A stretch of 64,000 bases of DNA, from contig NZ_CP048630.1 of assembly GCF_010669125.1 (NCBI RefSeq), forward strand, positions 62,001 through 126,000, in the 5' to 3' direction. The position numbers were made by a program, and so were the translations under genes. Shown here in pieces: positions 35,457 to 45,682 of this stretch (position 1 is the stretch's first letter; each line of letters opens with the position of its first letter). The stretch comes from Ancylobacter pratisalsi. GTDB lineage: Bacteria > Pseudomonadota > Alphaproteobacteria > Rhizobiales > Xanthobacteraceae. The notes beneath the pieces are model-generated. The model had not been told where the DNA came from. It saw nothing but the letters and a program-made list of their open reading frames with translations, and did not search any database.

Positions 35457-36929
35457 TCATCCAGGAAGCATGGCGGTGAGCGTGCGCCCGCCGCGCTGAA
35501 GCGTGATCCGCCACACACGCGACGGTGACGCGGTGGCCCGCACAAGATCATCCGTACGCGTAATCCGCTCTCCATTCACCTCGATAAGAACATCACCGAC
35601 CTTGAGATTGGTCATTTCTGCCGGCGAGCCCTCCGCGACCGAGGTCACCACCACCCCTTTGTCCGCTTCCACGGTGCGCAGTTCTTCGGCGACAGCGGGC
35701 GAAAGGTTCACCACCGTGGCCCCGGCGAGCGGCGAGCGGTTGTCCAGTTGGCGCTTTTCGCGCGGGATCGTCTCCGGCGCCGCATCAAGCGGAATCGACA
35801 GCGTCAGGCTGCGCCCCTGCCGGACGACCGCTACGGCCACATCGCCGCCCAGCGGACGCGTGGCGAAACGGTACCCAAAGGCGTCCGGGTCGTCCGCCTC
35901 CTGCCCGGCGATTCCGGTGATCAGATCCCCTACCTTCAATCCTCCCCGCGCTGCGGGGCTGCCGGGGGCGACGCTCTGGACCAGAGAACCGACTGGCCGT
36001 ACCAGATCCAGACCTTCGGCGATGTCGGCCGTCACCCGCTGCAGGCGGGCGCCAAGCCACGGCCGGCGGACAGACTTGCCACCATCCAATGCCGACTGAA
36101 GCACCACCCGGACCATGTCCGCGGGAATCGCGAAGCCGATACCTTGCGAACCGCCGGAGCGCGAGAAGATCGCCGTGTTGATGCCAATCACCCTCCCGGC
36201 CGTATCAACCAGCGCACCACCCGAATTGCCCGGATTGATCGCGGCATCGGTCTGAATGAAGAACTGATAATCGGTGATGCCAACCTGCGTGCGCGCGAGC
36301 GCCGAGACGATGCCCTGCGTCACCGTCTGCCCGACGCCAAACGGATTGCCGATGGCCAGCACAATATCGCCGACCTGGAGGTCGTCCGAGGAACCCAGTT
36401 CCGCCGCCGGAAAACTCCCCTTCCCGCCCTTTAGCTTGAGCACGGCAAGATCGGTGCGCGGATCCCGAAGCAGAATCTCGGCGTCGTATTCCCGCTTGTC
36501 CGCCAGCGAGACGCGCACCTCATCCGCGCCCTCGATGACATGGTTGTTCGTCACCACCAGACCGGACGGGTCAACGATAACCCCCGAACCCAGCGCCCGC
36601 TGCAGCCGTTCACTCGGGCCGCCAAACCCAGGGCCCGATGGCCCGCCGAAGAAGCGCCGGAAAAACGGATCGTCCAGCAACGACATCTGGCGGCGCTGCG
36701 GCACCGCGCGCATCGCGTAGACATTCACGATCGCCGGAGCTGTACGCGCAACTACCGGCGCGAAGCTGAGACTTATCTCGGCCCGCGAGGTCGGCACATG
36801 CGGCTGTGCGGGCACAGGCATGGGCATGGGCATCGGTGCGGGCATGGGCGCCACAGCAGGCGCGGCCTGCGTGTCGGCCGGAACCAGAATCAGGAAGCAA
36901 GCGGTGAGAATGCGGGAAAAACGGATCAT
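35457..36929 (-). CDS. Do-type (DegP/DegQ) periplasmic serine protease
   Basis: The 490-residue HtrA protease has a signal peptide (1-22), a Met/Pro-Ala-rich segment (28-45), a trypsin-like domain with triad His130 (TNNHVIEG), Asp160 (RTDLAVLK) and Ser236 (NPGNSGGAL), then two PDZ domains (about 285-375 and 395-485). It should degrade or refold misfolded envelope proteins. It is followed by rarA after seven bases, so the two are probably co-transcribed. Whether it is the DegP or DegQ type cannot be decided from sequence. Confidence 0.93.
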   Translation of the reverse strand: MIRFSRILTACFLILVPADTQAAPAVAPMPAPMPMPMPVPAQPHVPTSRAEISLSFAPVVARTAPAIVNVYAMRAVPQRRQMSLLDDPFFRRFFGGPSGPGFGGPSERLQRALGSGVIVDPSGLVVTNNHVIEGADEVRVSLADKREYDAEILLRDPRTDLAVLKLKGGKGSFPAAELGSSDDLQVGDIVLAIGNPFGVGQTVTQGIVSALARTQVGITDYQFFIQTDAAINPGNSGGALVDTAGRVIGINTAIFSRSGGSQGIGFAIPADMVRVVLQSALDGGKSVRRPWLGARLQRVTADIAEGLDLVRPVGSLVQSVAPGSPAARGGLKVGDLITGIAGQEADDPDAFGYRFATRPLGGDVAVAVVRQGRSLTLSIPLDAAPETIPREKRQLDNRSPLAGATVVNLSPAVAEELRTVEADKGVVVTSVAEGSPAEMTNLKVGDVLIEVNGERITRTDDLVRATASPSRVWRITLQRGGRTLTAMLPG

Positions 36930-37046
36930 GGCTTGAGATATAGCCCCGGCTCCGCGGCGGAAAAAGGGTCATCGCGTCTTCACCGCGACGCGCGGCCTGC
37001 AACCGTGCCCTTCCCCACCAGCCGGCGACTGAAAAAGCGCAAACAA

Positions 37047-37072
37047 AAAGGGGCAGCCAAGGCCGCCCCTTC
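37047..37072 (-). terminator. Rho-independent terminator of the alpha operon
   Basis: AGGGGCAGCC (37049-37058) pairs with GGCCGCCCCT (37061-37070) with one A-C mismatch. Read on the minus strand it is followed by TTTTTGTTTGCGCTTTTTC. It lies 25 bases past the rplQ stop and closes the ribosomal supercluster before the protease gene. Confidence 0.85.
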
Positions 37073-37096
37073 GTAAACCTCTCGCCCGGCCTAAAC

Positions 37097-37525
37097 TCAG
37101 GCGGCGGCGTTCTCTTCCGACTTCGACGCTTCGTGGCGGGCGAGATCAGCGGCGCCCTTGGCGCTCTCGTCCCGATCCACCAGCTCGATCACCGCGATCG
37201 GCGCCGAATCACCGTGACGGAAGCCAGCCTTGATGATGCGCGTGTAGCCGCCGTTGCGCTCCTTGTAGCGCGGGCCGATGACGTCGAAGAGCTTGCGCAC
37301 GACAACGACGTCGCGCACTTCCGCGATCGCCTGGCGACGCGCATGAAGCCCGCCGCGCTTGCCGAGGGTGATCAGCTTCTCGACAACGGGACGCAGGTCC
37401 TTCGCCTTGGGCAGCGTCGTGATGATCTGCTCATGGGTGAGGAGAGCCTGGGCCATGTTGGCAAACATGGCCTTGCGGTGCTCAGCGGTCCGGTTGAATT
37501 TCCGATACGTCTTGCCGTGGTTCAT
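37097..37525 (-). CDS. rplQ: 50S ribosomal protein L17 (bL17)
   Basis: The 142-residue protein of the large subunit begins [12 protein letters not shown], the usual bL17 start, and carries the conserved [15 protein letters not shown] helix. The C-terminus is extended by about 20 residues ending EENAAA compared with E. coli. It is the last gene of the alpha operon, 71 bases after rpoA, and is followed by a strong terminator. Confidence 0.97.
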   Translation of the reverse strand: MNHGKTYRKFNRTAEHRKAMFANMAQALLTHEQIITTLPKAKDLRPVVEKLITLGKRGGLHARRQAIAEVRDVVVVRKLFDVIGPRYKERNGGYTRIIKAGFRHGDSAPIAVIELVDRDESAKGAADLARHEASKSEENAAA

Positions 37526-37596
37526 GGCGAGTATCCCAAATGCGACGGCTTCGAGCCGAATGTGAAGGAAGGCGGCTCGACCGCCGCGTCAAATGC

Positions 37597-38613
37597 TCAG
37601 TAGTGATCTTCGAAGCGCTTTGCGAGGTCTTCGATGTTCTCGGGCGGCCAGCCCGGCACTTCCATGCCGAGATGCAGGCCCATGCTGGCGAGAACTTCCT
37701 TGATCTCGTTCAGCGACTTGCGGCCGAAGTTCGGGGTACGGAGCATCTCCGCCTCGGTCTTCTGGATCAGGTCGCCGATATAGACGATATTGTCGTTCTT
37801 CAAGCAGTTCGCCGAACGCACCGACAGCTCGAGCTCGTCGACCTTTTTCAGAAGCGCCGGGTTGAAGGGCAGCTCCTGCATCGCCGGGCTCTCGGCTTCG
37901 CGCTTGGGCTCCTCGAAGTTCACGAAGATCTCAAGCTGGTCCTGCAGAATGCGCGCGGCGAAAGCCAGGGCGTCCTCAGGACCGATCGAGCCGTTGGTCT
38001 CGATGGTCAGCGTCAGCTTGTCATAGTCGAGAATCTGGCCCTCGCGGGTGTTCTCGACCTTGTAGGACACCTTCTTGACCGGCGAGTACAGGCTGTCGAC
38101 CGGAATGAGACCGATCGGCGCGTCCTCGGGACGGTTGCGGTCGGCAGCGACGTAGCCCTTGCCGGTGTCGACGGTGAATTCCATCCGCATCTCGGCGCCA
38201 TCGTCGAGCGTGCACAATACCAGCTCGGGATTGAGCACCTGAACGTCGCCGACAGTCTGGATGTCGCCGGCGGTCACGATGCCCGGGCCCTGCTTCTTCA
38301 CCACCATGCGCTTGGCGGTGTCGCCCGCCATCTTGATGGCGATGTCCTTGATGTTAAGGACGATGTCCGTCACGTCCTCACGGACGCCCGGGATCGATGA
38401 GAACTCGTGCAGAACGCCATCGATATGGACCGACGTCACCGCCGCGCCCTGGAGTGAAGACAGCAGGATGCGACGCAGCGCATTGCCGAGCGTCTGGCCG
38501 AAGCCACGCTCCAGCGGTTCGGCGACGACGGTCGCAAAACGCTTCGCGTCGCTGCCGGCCGAAACCTCGAGCTTCTCGGGCTTGATCAGCTCTTGCCAGT
38601 TCTTCTGAATCAC
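37597..38613 (-). CDS. rpoA: RNA polymerase alpha subunit
   Basis: RpoA dimerises to seed RNA polymerase assembly and contacts UP elements and activators. The product (338 residues) has the N-terminal assembly domain with [22 protein letters not shown] and [10 protein letters not shown], then a linker and the C-terminal domain with helix-hairpin-helix features ([14 protein letters not shown]). I use the GTG at 38613, giving [16 protein letters not shown] as in relatives; another GTG lies three codons upstream, and the frame is open to 38778 without family support. An AAGGG element sits about ten bases ahead. Confidence 0.96.
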   Translation of the reverse strand: MIQKNWQELIKPEKLEVSAGSDAKRFATVVAEPLERGFGQTLGNALRRILLSSLQGAAVTSVHIDGVLHEFSSIPGVREDVTDIVLNIKDIAIKMAGDTAKRMVVKKQGPGIVTAGDIQTVGDVQVLNPELVLCTLDDGAEMRMEFTVDTGKGYVAADRNRPEDAPIGLIPVDSLYSPVKKVSYKVENTREGQILDYDKLTLTIETNGSIGPEDALAFAARILQDQLEIFVNFEEPKREAESPAMQELPFNPALLKKVDELELSVRSANCLKNDNIVYIGDLIQKTEAEMLRTPNFGRKSLNEIKEVLASMGLHLGMEVPGWPPENIEDLAKRFEDHY

Positions 38614-38743
38614 TTGCGTCACCCTTGCTTTCGACGGCCCCCGGCCAAACTTCCGGGACGCGCCGCCCCCGGCCGGGCCGGGAGGGAATGCCAAACGCGG
38701 CGGTCCCAGCGGCGCGCAACGCACCGCTGGGAGGATCGAAATC

Positions 38744-39133
38744 TCAGACGCGCCGGCGCTTGCGCGGACGGCAACCATTGTGCGGGATCGGCGTCACGTC
38801 ACGGATCGACGTCACCGTGTAACCCGCCGCCTGGAAGGCGCGCAGCGCGGACTCACGTCCCGAACCCGGGCCGCAAACCTCAACCTCAATGGTGCGCATG
38901 CCGTGCTCGGCCGCCTTGCGCGCGCAGTCTTCCGCCGCGACCTGAGCCGCATAGGGGGTGGACTTACGCGAACCCTTGAAGCCCATGGCACCCGCCGACG
39001 ACCAGGCAATGGTGTTGCCCTGCGCATCGGTGATGGTGATCATGGTGTTGTTGAACGACGCATTCACATGCGCAACGCCCGACGCGATGTTCTTCCGCTC
39101 GCGACGCTTAATGCGGGCAGCTTCTTTAGCCAT
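38744..39133 (-). CDS. rpsK: 30S ribosomal protein S11 (uS11)
   Basis: The 129-residue small-subunit protein contacts mRNA near the E site. [16 protein letters not shown], the [16 protein letters not shown] block (as [10 protein letters not shown]) and the C-terminal [11 protein letters not shown] are diagnostic. It sits between rpsM and rpoA in the alpha operon. Its start follows a GATCAAATGG context, with GAAGGATCGAAGATC upstream as the ribosome site. Confidence 0.97.
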   Translation of the reverse strand: MAKEAARIKRRERKNIASGVAHVNASFNNTMITITDAQGNTIAWSSAGAMGFKGSRKSTPYAAQVAAEDCARKAAEHGMRTIEVEVCGPGSGRESALRAFQAAGYTVTSIRDVTPIPHNGCRPRKRRRV

Positions 39134-39249
39134 TTGATCTTCGATCCTTCAGGCGCGCCCGTTGTTCCAGGCGCTCGGGACAATAGTCGTAAACGTTGAA
39201 ACCGGCGCTCACGCCGCCGGCGCGGAAAAGCGGGCCGAAGCCCGCCTCC

Positions 39250-39618
39250 TCATTTCTTCTTGCCGGCGATCGCCTTGGCAGGACCCTTGCGGGTACGCGC
39301 ATTGGTATGCGTGCGCTGGCCGCGAACAGGCAGGCCACGACGGTGACGCAGACCGCGGTAGCAACCCAGGTCCATCAGGCGCTTGATGTTCATCGACACT
39401 TCGCGGCGCAGGTCGCCCTCGACAATATAGTCGCGGTCGATCGTCTCGCGGATCTGGAGCACTTCCTGATCGGTGAGCTGGTTCACGCGGCGCTCGGCCG
39501 GGATGCCAACCTTCTCGACGATCTCGGACGCGTTCTTCGCGCCGATGCCGTGAATGTACTGAAGCGCGATGACGACGCGCTTGTTGGTCGGAATATTAAC
39601 GCCTGCGATACGGGCCAC
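39250..39618 (-). CDS. rpsM: 30S ribosomal protein S13 (uS13)
   Basis: The 122-residue protein of the small-subunit head contacts the P-site tRNA and intersubunit bridges. Family blocks are [23 protein letters not shown], split here as [10 protein letters not shown] and ALQYIHGIG, and the basic tail [19 protein letters not shown] (shown in part). I use a GTG start at 39618, with GGAGACGGC upstream; an ATG at 39645 would add nine residues not seen in relatives. It is the first gene of the alpha operon, behind a promoter at 39764-39792. Confidence 0.96.
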   Translation of the reverse strand: MARIAGVNIPTNKRVVIALQYIHGIGAKNASEIVEKVGIPAERRVNQLTDQEVLQIRETIDRDYIVEGDLRREVSMNIKRLMDLGCYRGLRHRRGLPVRGQRTHTNARTRKGPAKAIAGKKK

Positions 39619-39715
39619 TTCGCCGTCTCCATGTCGTCCAGCCAAGGCCGGAAATTGAAATCCCCCGCGTCCGGTGGAGGCCGGCTCATGCAGGGATACG
39701 CAAGACGCTGCGCGA

Positions 39716-39730
39716 CATCACCAAGTGATG
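39716..39730. repeat. Small hairpin in the alpha-operon leader
   Basis: CATCAC-CAA-GTGATG is a perfect 6-base inverted repeat with a 3-base loop. It lies about 30 bases into the predicted rpsM transcript. In E. coli the alpha-operon leader folds to bind S4; whether this stem has such a role is unknown. Confidence 0.4.
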
Positions 39731-39763
39731 CCGGACCGCAACGTCCGATTAAGTGAAGCGCGG

Positions 39764-39792
39764 CACATAGAGCGATTCACCCGCCCTGTCAA
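39764..39792 (-). promoter_or_regulatory. Promoter of the rpsM-rpsK-rpoA-rplQ (alpha) operon
   Basis: On the minus strand a consensus -35 TTGACA (39792-39787, preceded by C) is followed after 17 bases by TATGTG (39769-39764). It lies in the 193-base gap between adk and rpsM, and transcription would start about 140 bases ahead of rpsM. Confidence 0.68.
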
Positions 39793-39811
39793 GTCCGCAC
39801 GCCAATCGAGA

Positions 39812-40396
39812 TCAGACAGTCTCGAGAATTTCCGAGATCGTCTTCTCCACTTCATCGATCGGCTTCATGCCGTCCACGGCGACGAGGAGCCCCGTGTCCG
39901 CGTAGTAAGGGCCCACGACAGCGGTGTCGCGATTGAAAGCCTCAAGCCGTGTCTTGAAGATTTCCGGATCATCATCCTTGCGCACCGGCTCGCCACGTTC
40001 AGCGGCCTCGCGCGCGCGTTGAAGGATGCGGCCGACCAGCTTGTCCTGGTCCACCTTGAACTCGATCACGGCGTCGAGCTTCAGCCCCTTCGCCGCCAGC
40101 ATGTCGTCCAGTGCCTTCGCCTGGGCGACGGTGCGGGGAAAGCCGTCGAGGATGAACCCCTTGGCGGCATCCGGCTGATCGATTCGATCCGCTACGATGT
40201 CGATGACAATGTCGTCGGACACCAGCTTGCCGGCATCCATCACTTCCTTGGCTCGCAAGCCGACGGGCGTTCCGTCACGCACCGCCTCGCGCAGCATATC
40301 CCCGGTCGACAGCTGCACGATGCCGTGCCGTGCGACCAGGCGTTGCGCCTGAGTTCCCTTGCCCGCACCCGGCGGACCAAGAAGAATCAGCCTCAT
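39812..40396 (-). CDS. adk: Adenylate kinase
   Basis: Adk interconverts AMP + ATP and two ADP. The 194-residue product carries the P-loop GPPGAGKGT at 7-15, the AMP-binding LSTGDMLR and FILDGFPRT blocks. It is the short form without a zinc LID: the region around 125-135 is compact and lacks Cys. The ATG overlaps the secY stop (ATGA), so it is translated from the spc operon, as commonly seen in bacteria. A separate promoter for the alpha operon follows its 3' end. Confidence 0.97.
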   Translation of the reverse strand: MRLILLGPPGAGKGTQAQRLVARHGIVQLSTGDMLREAVRDGTPVGLRAKEVMDAGKLVSDDIVIDIVADRIDQPDAAKGFILDGFPRTVAQAKALDDMLAAKGLKLDAVIEFKVDQDKLVGRILQRAREAAERGEPVRKDDDPEIFKTRLEAFNRDTAVVGPYYADTGLLVAVDGMKPIDEVEKTISEILETV

Positions 40397-41724
40397 CGAC
40401 GCTTCCCCCTGAGCTTGGCCTTCTTGACCAGCCCCTCATATTGATGCGCCAGCAAATGCCCCTGGACCTGCGCAACCGTATCCATGGTCACGCTCACCAC
40501 GATCAGCAGCGACGTACCACCGAAGTAGAACGGAACCGCAGCATACGAGATCAAGATCTCGGGGAACAGGCAGACGACCGCTAGGTAAGCCGCACCGATG
40601 ACAGTGATGCGAGTCAGCACATAGTCGATGTACTCGGCGGTCCGCTCTCCGGGACGAATGCCCGGAATGAAGCCGCCGTGCTTTTTGAGATTGTCCGCGG
40701 TCTCTGTCGGGTTGAACACGATCGCGGTGTAGAAGAAGCAGAAGAACACGATCAGCGCCACATAGAGCAGCATGAACAGCGGCTGACCATGACCGATGAG
40801 CGTGGTCACGGTGGTGAGCCATGACGGCCCCTGCCCCTGCATGAAGCTCGCGACGGTCGTCGGGATCAGCAGCAGCGACGATGCGAAGATCGGCGGGATA
40901 ACGCCCGACGTGTTCAGCTTCAGCGGCAGGTGGGAGGACTGGCCCTCATAGACCTTATTGCCGACCTGGCGCTTGGGGTACTGGATCAGCAGCCGGCGCT
41001 GGGCACGCTCCACGAACACGATGAACATGATCACCGCGATGACCATCAGGATCACCGTGAGGATAATGCCCGTCGACAGCGCGCCCTGACGGCCGAGTTC
41101 GAGCGTGTTGGCGATCGCCGAGGGCAGCTCCGCCACGATACCAGCGAAGATGATCAGCGAAATGCCGTTACCAATGCCGCGTGAGGTGATCTGCTCGCCG
41201 AGCCACATCAGGAACATGGTGCCGCCCGTGAGCGTGATCACCGTCGAGATGCGGAAGAACAGGCCAGGATCGGAAACCACGGCACCCGACCCTTCAAGAC
41301 CGACGGCAATGCCGTAGGACTGGAACACCGCCAGAACGACGGTGAGGTAGCGGGTGTACTGGTTGATCATCTTCCGGCCGGACTCACCCTCCTTCTTCAG
41401 CGCTTCCAGCGTCGGAGAGACAGTGGTGAGGAGCTGAATGATGATGGAGGCCGAGATGTACGGCATGATGTTCAGGGCAAAGATCGCCATGCGCGAAACC
41501 GCGCCGCCCGAGAACATGTTGAACAGGCCGATGATGCCCGTCTGCGCCGTGCGGAACACATCCGCCAGCGCGTCCGGATTTATGCCGGGCATCGGAATGT
41601 AGGTGCCAAGCCGATACACGAGAAGCGCACCTAGCGTAAACCAGATGCGCTTCTTCAGTTCTTCGGCCTTCGCCAGAGCACCAAAATTGAGGTTCGCCGC
41701 GAGCTGTTCTGCTGCCGAGGCCAT
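40393..41724 (-). CDS. secY: Protein translocase subunit SecY
   Basis: SecY is the pore subunit of the SecYEG channel in the inner membrane. The 443-residue product has ten hydrophobic helices, with the conserved early block [11 protein letters not shown], the plug region [18 protein letters not shown] (in part), [10 protein letters not shown] in loop 8-9, and a basic C-terminus KAKLRGKRR. It is the next-to-last gene of the spc operon and is coupled to adk by ATGA overlap. A 58-base gap separates it from rplO. Confidence 0.97.
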   Translation of the reverse strand: MASAAEQLAANLNFGALAKAEELKKRIWFTLGALLVYRLGTYIPMPGINPDALADVFRTAQTGIIGLFNMFSGGAVSRMAIFALNIMPYISASIIIQLLTTVSPTLEALKKEGESGRKMINQYTRYLTVVLAVFQSYGIAVGLEGSGAVVSDPGLFFRISTVITLTGGTMFLMWLGEQITSRGIGNGISLIIFAGIVAELPSAIANTLELGRQGALSTGIILTVILMVIAVIMFIVFVERAQRRLLIQYPKRQVGNKVYEGQSSHLPLKLNTSGVIPPIFASSLLLIPTTVASFMQGQGPSWLTTVTTLIGHGQPLFMLLYVALIVFFCFFYTAIVFNPTETADNLKKHGGFIPGIRPGERTAEYIDYVLTRITVIGAAYLAVVCLFPEILISYAAVPFYFGGTSLLIVVSVTMDTVAQVQGHLLAHQYEGLVKKAKLRGKRR

Positions 41725-41782
41725 GAGGCTTCGCTCCCTCGCTGTGCCCTGTAGGACTTTATAGAAAGGCCTGACTTAAGCG

Positions 41783-42277
41783 TCAGGCCGCCGTTTTTCC
41801 AGCCTTGGACTTCGACGCAAGCAGCGTCGCCGTGCCACCGGCCTTCTCAATCGCTTCGATCGCCGACTTGGTGGCGTGCGCGACCTCGAGGGTCACCTTC
41901 GACGTCAGCTCTCCGCCGCCGCCAAGCACGCGCACACCGTCACGGACGCGACGCAGAACGCCGGCCTCGACGAGCACCGCCTCGGTGATGGTCACACTGG
42001 CATCGACCTTGCCGGCATCGATCGCGGTCTGGAGGCGGCCGAGGGTAACCTCGTTCCAATCCAGTGCGAAGATGTTGTTGAAGCCGCGCTTGGGCAGGCG
42101 ACGATGGATCGGCATCTGGCCGCCCTCGAAGCCCTTGATCGCGACGCCGGTACGCGAGGTCTGACCCTTCACGCCACGTCCGCCGGTCTTGCCCTTGCCG
42201 GAGCCAATGCCACGGCCGACGCGCATGCGCTTCTTGCGTGCGCCGTCGTTATCCTTGATCTCGTTTAGGCTGCTCAT
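41783..42277 (-). CDS. rplO: 50S ribosomal protein L15 (uL15)
   Basis: The 164-residue large-subunit protein has the long N-terminal Gly/Arg extension ([20 protein letters not shown]) and the [15 protein letters not shown] block that define uL15. The C-terminus is about 20 residues longer than in E. coli ([11 protein letters not shown]). It lies between rpmD and secY in the spc operon, with GGAGACAGGCG before its ATG. Confidence 0.97.
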   Translation of the reverse strand: MSSLNEIKDNDGARKKRMRVGRGIGSGKGKTGGRGVKGQTSRTGVAIKGFEGGQMPIHRRLPKRGFNNIFALDWNEVTLGRLQTAIDAGKVDASVTITEAVLVEAGVLRRVRDGVRVLGGGGELTSKVTLEVAHATKSAIEAIEKAGGTATLLASKSKAGKTAA

Positions 42278-42298
42278 CGCCTGTCTCCTTCAGCGCCG

Positions 42299-42490
42299 TC
42301 AGGCTTCGACGACGCGGACGAGGTGGCGGACCTTCTGGATCATGCCACGCACGGCCGGGGTATCTTCGAGCGTCGAACGACGCCCAAGCTTGTTAAGGCC
42401 GAGACCGATAAGGGTCGCCCGCTGGTCGTCGGGGCGACGGATCGCGCTCCCGACCTGCTCGACCGTAACCGTCTTGCTGCTGTTCGCCAT
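42299..42490 (-). CDS. rpmD: 50S ribosomal protein L30 (uL30)
   Basis: The 63-residue protein has the single ferredoxin-like L30 fold: [17 protein letters not shown], then [20 protein letters not shown] (in part) and [12 protein letters not shown] start at the ATG at 42490, with GTGGAG about seven bases ahead; an in-frame GTG at 42502 overlaps that ribosome site. It lies between rpsE and rplO, the normal spc order. Confidence 0.95.
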   Translation of the reverse strand: MANSSKTVTVEQVGSAIRRPDDQRATLIGLGLNKLGRRSTLEDTPAVRGMIQKVRHLVRVVEA

Positions 42491-42516
42491 GATAAGCTCC
42501 ACTACCTTTCAGGGCG

Positions 42517-43068
42517 TCAGTCTGTCGCTTCAGCGTCGTCGACACGACGACGGGACTGAAGCTGAGACACCTTCAGGCTGCGGCGCGCGGCCACAAGGCG
42601 CGGGCTGTCCTGATTCTTCAGCGCATCGAAGGTGGCGCGAACCATGTTGTACGGGTTCGACGAGCCGAACGACTTCGCCACCACGTCCTGCATGCCCAGC
42701 GTCTCGAAGACGGCGCGCATCGGGCCGCCCGCGATGATGCCCGTACCGGCCGGAGCCGCGCGCAGAATCACCTTGCCGGCGCCGTGATGGCCATGCACGT
42801 CATGATGCAGGGTACGGCCTTCGCGCAGCGGCACGCGGATCAGCGCACGCTTCGCGGCTTCCGTCGCCTTGCGGATCGCCTCCGGCACTTCACGGGCCTT
42901 GCCGTGACCGAAGCCGACGCGACCCTTCTGGTCGCCGACAACAACCAGGGCGGCGAAGCCGAAGCGACGGCCACCCTTCACAACCTTAGCAACACGGTTG
43001 ATGTGGACCAGCTTGTCCACGAACGTGTTGTCGCGATCCTCGCGTTCACGCTCACGTTCACGAGCCAT
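42517..43068 (-). CDS. rpsE: 30S ribosomal protein S5 (uS5)
   Basis: The 183-residue protein acts in decoding accuracy and mRNA entry. The N-terminus is rich in Arg-Glu repeats ([13 protein letters not shown]), then comes the S5 double-stranded RNA-binding fold with [35 protein letters not shown], and the C-terminal fold. The ATG at 43068 has AGGA eight bases upstream; longer starts at 43074 and 43143 would run into rplR. The charged N-terminal repeat is common in alphaproteobacteria. Confidence 0.96.
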   Translation of the reverse strand: MAREREREREDRDNTFVDKLVHINRVAKVVKGGRRFGFAALVVVGDQKGRVGFGHGKAREVPEAIRKATEAAKRALIRVPLREGRTLHHDVHGHHGAGKVILRAAPAGTGIIAGGPMRAVFETLGMQDVVAKSFGSSNPYNMVRATFDALKNQDSPRLVAARRSLKVSQLQSRRRVDDAEATD

Positions 43069-43111
43069 GATCATATCCTCGTCGTTCTGCGGGGGGATCC
43101 CGCTCGTGATC

Positions 43112-43474
43112 TCAGAAGTTGAGACCGCCCTCGCGGGCGGCATCGGCGAGCGCCTTGACGCGGCCGTGATAAATGAAGGCGCCGCGGTCGAAGACCACGT
43201 CCTTCACACCGGCTGCGACGGCGCGTTCCGCCACGAGCTTGCCGATCGCCTGAGCCGCGGCGACATCCGCGCCGGTCTTCAGGCTTTCCCGCAGGGTCTT
43301 CTCAAGCGACGAGGCGGCGGCGATGGTAACGCCGCGCGCATCGTCGATGACCTGCGCATAGATGTGCTTCGACGAGCGATGCACCGAGAGGCGCGGCCGC
43401 CCGTTCGCCGTCGTGCGAAGAGCACGACGGACACGCGCCTTACGGCGCTCGGTAGCGTCCTTGAACTGTGCCAT
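43112..43474 (-). CDS. rplR: 50S ribosomal protein L18 (uL18)
   Basis: The 120-residue protein binds 5S rRNA in the central protuberance. It has a basic N-terminus, [14 protein letters not shown], then [20 protein letters not shown] and the typical C-terminus [20 protein letters not shown]. It lies in the usual spc order between rplF and rpsE, with gaps of 12 and 43 bases. Confidence 0.97.
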   Translation of the reverse strand: MAQFKDATERRKARVRRALRTTANGRPRLSVHRSSKHIYAQVIDDARGVTIAAASSLEKTLRESLKTGADVAAAQAIGKLVAERAVAAGVKDVVFDRGAFIYHGRVKALADAAREGGLNF

Positions 43475-43486
43475 GGTTCCGATCCG

Positions 43487-44020
43487 TTACTTCTTCTTGC
43501 CTTCCTTGCGGAAGATGAACTCGCCAGCGTATTTGACGCCCTTGCCCTTGTAGGGCTCGGGACCACGGAAGTCGCGGATTTCCGCAGCAACCTGGCCAAC
43601 CTTCTGGCGATCAATGCCGGTGATCACGATCTCGGTCGGCTTCGGCGTGACGATCTGAATCCCCTCGGGGATCGGATAGTTCACGTCGTGGCTGTAACCG
43701 AGAGCCAGGCTCAGGTTCTTACCCTGAACCGCGGCGCGATAACCGACGCCGCTGATCTCAAGCTTCTTCTCGAAGCCCTTCGTCACACCCTCGACCAGAT
43801 TGGCCACGAGCGTGCGGGAAAGACCCCACATGGACTTGTGGCGGTTGGTCTCGCCGCGCAGCGCGAACAGGATGGCCCCGTTCTCGAGCTTCACGCCGAT
43901 CTCTTCGACCACGTTCACTTCCAGGGCACCCTTGGGGCCCTTCACCTTGACCGTCTGACCATCGACCGACGCGGTAACGCCGGCGGGGATCTCTACGGGG
44001 GCTTTGCCGATCTTGGACAT
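43487..44020 (-). CDS. rplF: 50S ribosomal protein L6 (uL6)
   Basis: The 177-residue protein sits near the GTPase-associated centre. It has two related L6 domains; signature parts are [30 protein letters not shown] and the C-terminal [27 protein letters not shown] ribosome site precedes the ATG. It lies between rpsH and rplR. Confidence 0.97.
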   Translation of the reverse strand: MSKIGKAPVEIPAGVTASVDGQTVKVKGPKGALEVNVVEEIGVKLENGAILFALRGETNRHKSMWGLSRTLVANLVEGVTKGFEKKLEISGVGYRAAVQGKNLSLALGYSHDVNYPIPEGIQIVTPKPTEIVITGIDRQKVGQVAAEIRDFRGPEPYKGKGVKYAGEFIFRKEGKKK

Positions 44021-44039
44021 TGCTCTCTCTCCCTCCAGG

Positions 44040-44438
44040 TCAGAAGACCGTGAAGAGGACCTCGCCGCCCACGTTCTTGTCGCGGGCTTCGTGGTCCGCC
44101 ATCACGCCCTGGGGCGTGGAGACGACAGCGACGCCGAGACCGTTGGCGACGCGCGGAAGGGTTTTGACCGACGAATAGACCCGCCGGCCGGGCTTGGAAA
44201 CCCGGGAGATCTCACGGATCACCGGCTCGCCATCATAGTACTTCAGTTCGATCTCGAACTCGCTACGCCCATTGACAGGCTCCGAAGCCGAATAACCGCG
44301 GATGAAACCCTCGGCCGTCAGAACTTCGAGAACGCTGGCGCGCAGACGCGAGCCGGGCGTGGAGATCTTTTCCTTACGCCGCATCTGCGCATTGCGGATG
44401 CGGGTGATCAGATCGCCGATTGGATCAGACGTGGACAT
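44040..44438 (-). CDS. rpsH: 30S ribosomal protein S8 (uS8)
   Basis: The 132-residue protein binds the central domain of 16S rRNA and in E. coli represses its own spc operon. [18 protein letters not shown] and the C-terminal blocks [18 protein letters not shown] and GEVLFTVF are diagnostic. The ATG at 44438 has GGAGGGCCGATC upstream, so the longer frame (44498) that overlaps rpsN is not used. Confidence 0.97.
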   Translation of the reverse strand: MSTSDPIGDLITRIRNAQMRRKEKISTPGSRLRASVLEVLTAEGFIRGYSASEPVNGRSEFEIELKYYDGEPVIREISRVSKPGRRVYSSVKTLPRVANGLGVAVVSTPQGVMADHEARDKNVGGEVLFTVF

Positions 44439-44451
44439 GGATCGGCCCTCC

Positions 44452-44757
44452 TCACCAGCTCGACTTAACGAGGCCGGGGATCTGCCCCTGCGAACCAAGT
44501 TCGCGGAGCGCGATGCGGCTCATCTTAAGCTTGCGATAGTACGCGCGCGGACGGCCGGTGATCTCGCACCGGTTGCGGATGCGCACCTTCGCCGAGTTCC
44601 GCGGGAGTTCCGCCAACTTCAGGACCGCCGCGAAGCGCTCCTCGATCGGCAGTTCCTTGTCGTTCACCAGGGCCTTGAGGCGAGCCCGCTTGCCCGCGTA
44701 GCTCTTGACCAGCTCGCGACGGTGCTCGTTCTTCTCGACGGCGCTTTTTTTCGCCAT
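44452..44757 (-). CDS. rpsN: 30S ribosomal protein S14 (uS14)
   Basis: The 101-residue product is the long zinc-independent form of uS14: it has no CxxC pair. Blocks are [20 protein letters not shown] and [19 protein letters not shown], ending GLVKSSW. It sits between rplE and rpsH. The zinc-free form matches the zinc-free L33 at 4919. Confidence 0.97.
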   Translation of the reverse strand: MAKKSAVEKNEHRRELVKSYAGKRARLKALVNDKELPIEERFAAVLKLAELPRNSAKVRIRNRCEITGRPRAYYRKLKMSRIALRELGSQGQIPGLVKSSW

Positions 44758-44814
44758 ATGCTTTGCTCCAAGTCTCCGCGTTTGGGGTTCTACCCCACGG
44801 CCGGAAGGGGATGC

Positions 44815-45372
44815 TTACTGACGGAACGGGAAGTTGAAGGCCTTCAGAAGCGCGCGCGCCTCCTCGTCCGTCTTCGCCGTCGTGCAGACGATGATGTCCA
44901 TGCCCCACATCTGATCAACCTTGTCGTAGTTGATCTCGGGGAACACGATGTGTTCCTTGATGCCCATAGCATAGTTGCCGTGGCCATCGAAGCTCTTGGG
45001 GTTCAGACCCCGGAAGTCACGAACGCGCGGCAGGGCGATGTTCACGAGCCGATCAACGAACTCGTACATGCGCACCTTGCGAAGGGTGACCTTGGTGCCG
45101 ACCGGCTGGTTTTCACGCAGCCGGAAGTTCGAGATCGCCTTGCGAGCCCGGGTGACTACGGCCTTCTGGCCGGCGATCAGCGCCAGGTCCGCCGCAGCGG
45201 TCTGCACCTTCTTCGTGTCGGCAGTCGCCTCGCCAACGCCCATGTTGATGACGATCTTCTCGATGACCGGCACTTCCATGACGTTCTTATAACCGAACTG
45301 CTCGGTCATCTGCTGACGGATGTTCTCCTCATAGAAGGATTTCATCCGCGGGGTGTAGCTGGTCTCAGCCAT
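44815..45372 (-). CDS. rplE: 50S ribosomal protein L5 (uL5)
   Basis: The 185-residue protein binds 5S rRNA and contacts the P-site tRNA. Blocks: [54 protein letters not shown] and [20 protein letters not shown]. The ATG at 45372 has GGGGAG upstream, and its first codons overlap the rplX stop by eight bases. The longer frame to 45456 lies inside rplX. Confidence 0.97.
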   Translation of the reverse strand: MAETSYTPRMKSFYEENIRQQMTEQFGYKNVMEVPVIEKIVINMGVGEATADTKKVQTAAADLALIAGQKAVVTRARKAISNFRLRENQPVGTKVTLRKVRMYEFVDRLVNIALPRVRDFRGLNPKSFDGHGNYAMGIKEHIVFPEINYDKVDQMWGMDIIVCTTAKTDEEARALLKAFNFPFRQ

Positions 45373-45682
45373 CAATCTTCTCCCCCGAGCGCTTGGCGAC
45401 ACGCACCTTGGTGCCGTCAGCCTGCACAAGGAACCCGACGCGGGTGGGCTTGCCATCCTTGGGATCGGCGATCGCGATATTCGACAGGTCGATCGAGGCC
45501 TCTTTCGAGATGATCCCGCCTTCCTGATTCGCGCTCTGCCGCTGGTGGCGCTTCACCATGTTAACGCCGCGCACCTTGGCGACGTTATCCTTGGGAAGCA
45601 CTTCAATGACCTCACCGGTGCGACCCTTGTCGCGGCCAGCGAGGACGACGACCTTGTCGCCCTTCTTGATCTTAGCCGCCAT
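45365..45682 (-). CDS. rplX: 50S ribosomal protein L24 (uL24)
   Basis: The 105-residue assembly-initiator protein of the large subunit contains a KOW motif: [20 protein letters not shown], then [11 protein letters not shown]. The ATG at 45682 shares its A with the rplN TGA (TGATG), so re-initiation is likely. A GTG one codon upstream is not needed. rplE overlaps its 3' end. Confidence 0.97.
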   Translation of the reverse strand: MAAKIKKGDKVVVLAGRDKGRTGEVIEVLPKDNVAKVRGVNMVKRHQRQSANQEGGIISKEASIDLSNIAIADPKDGKPTRVGFLVQADGTKVRVAKRSGEKIDG

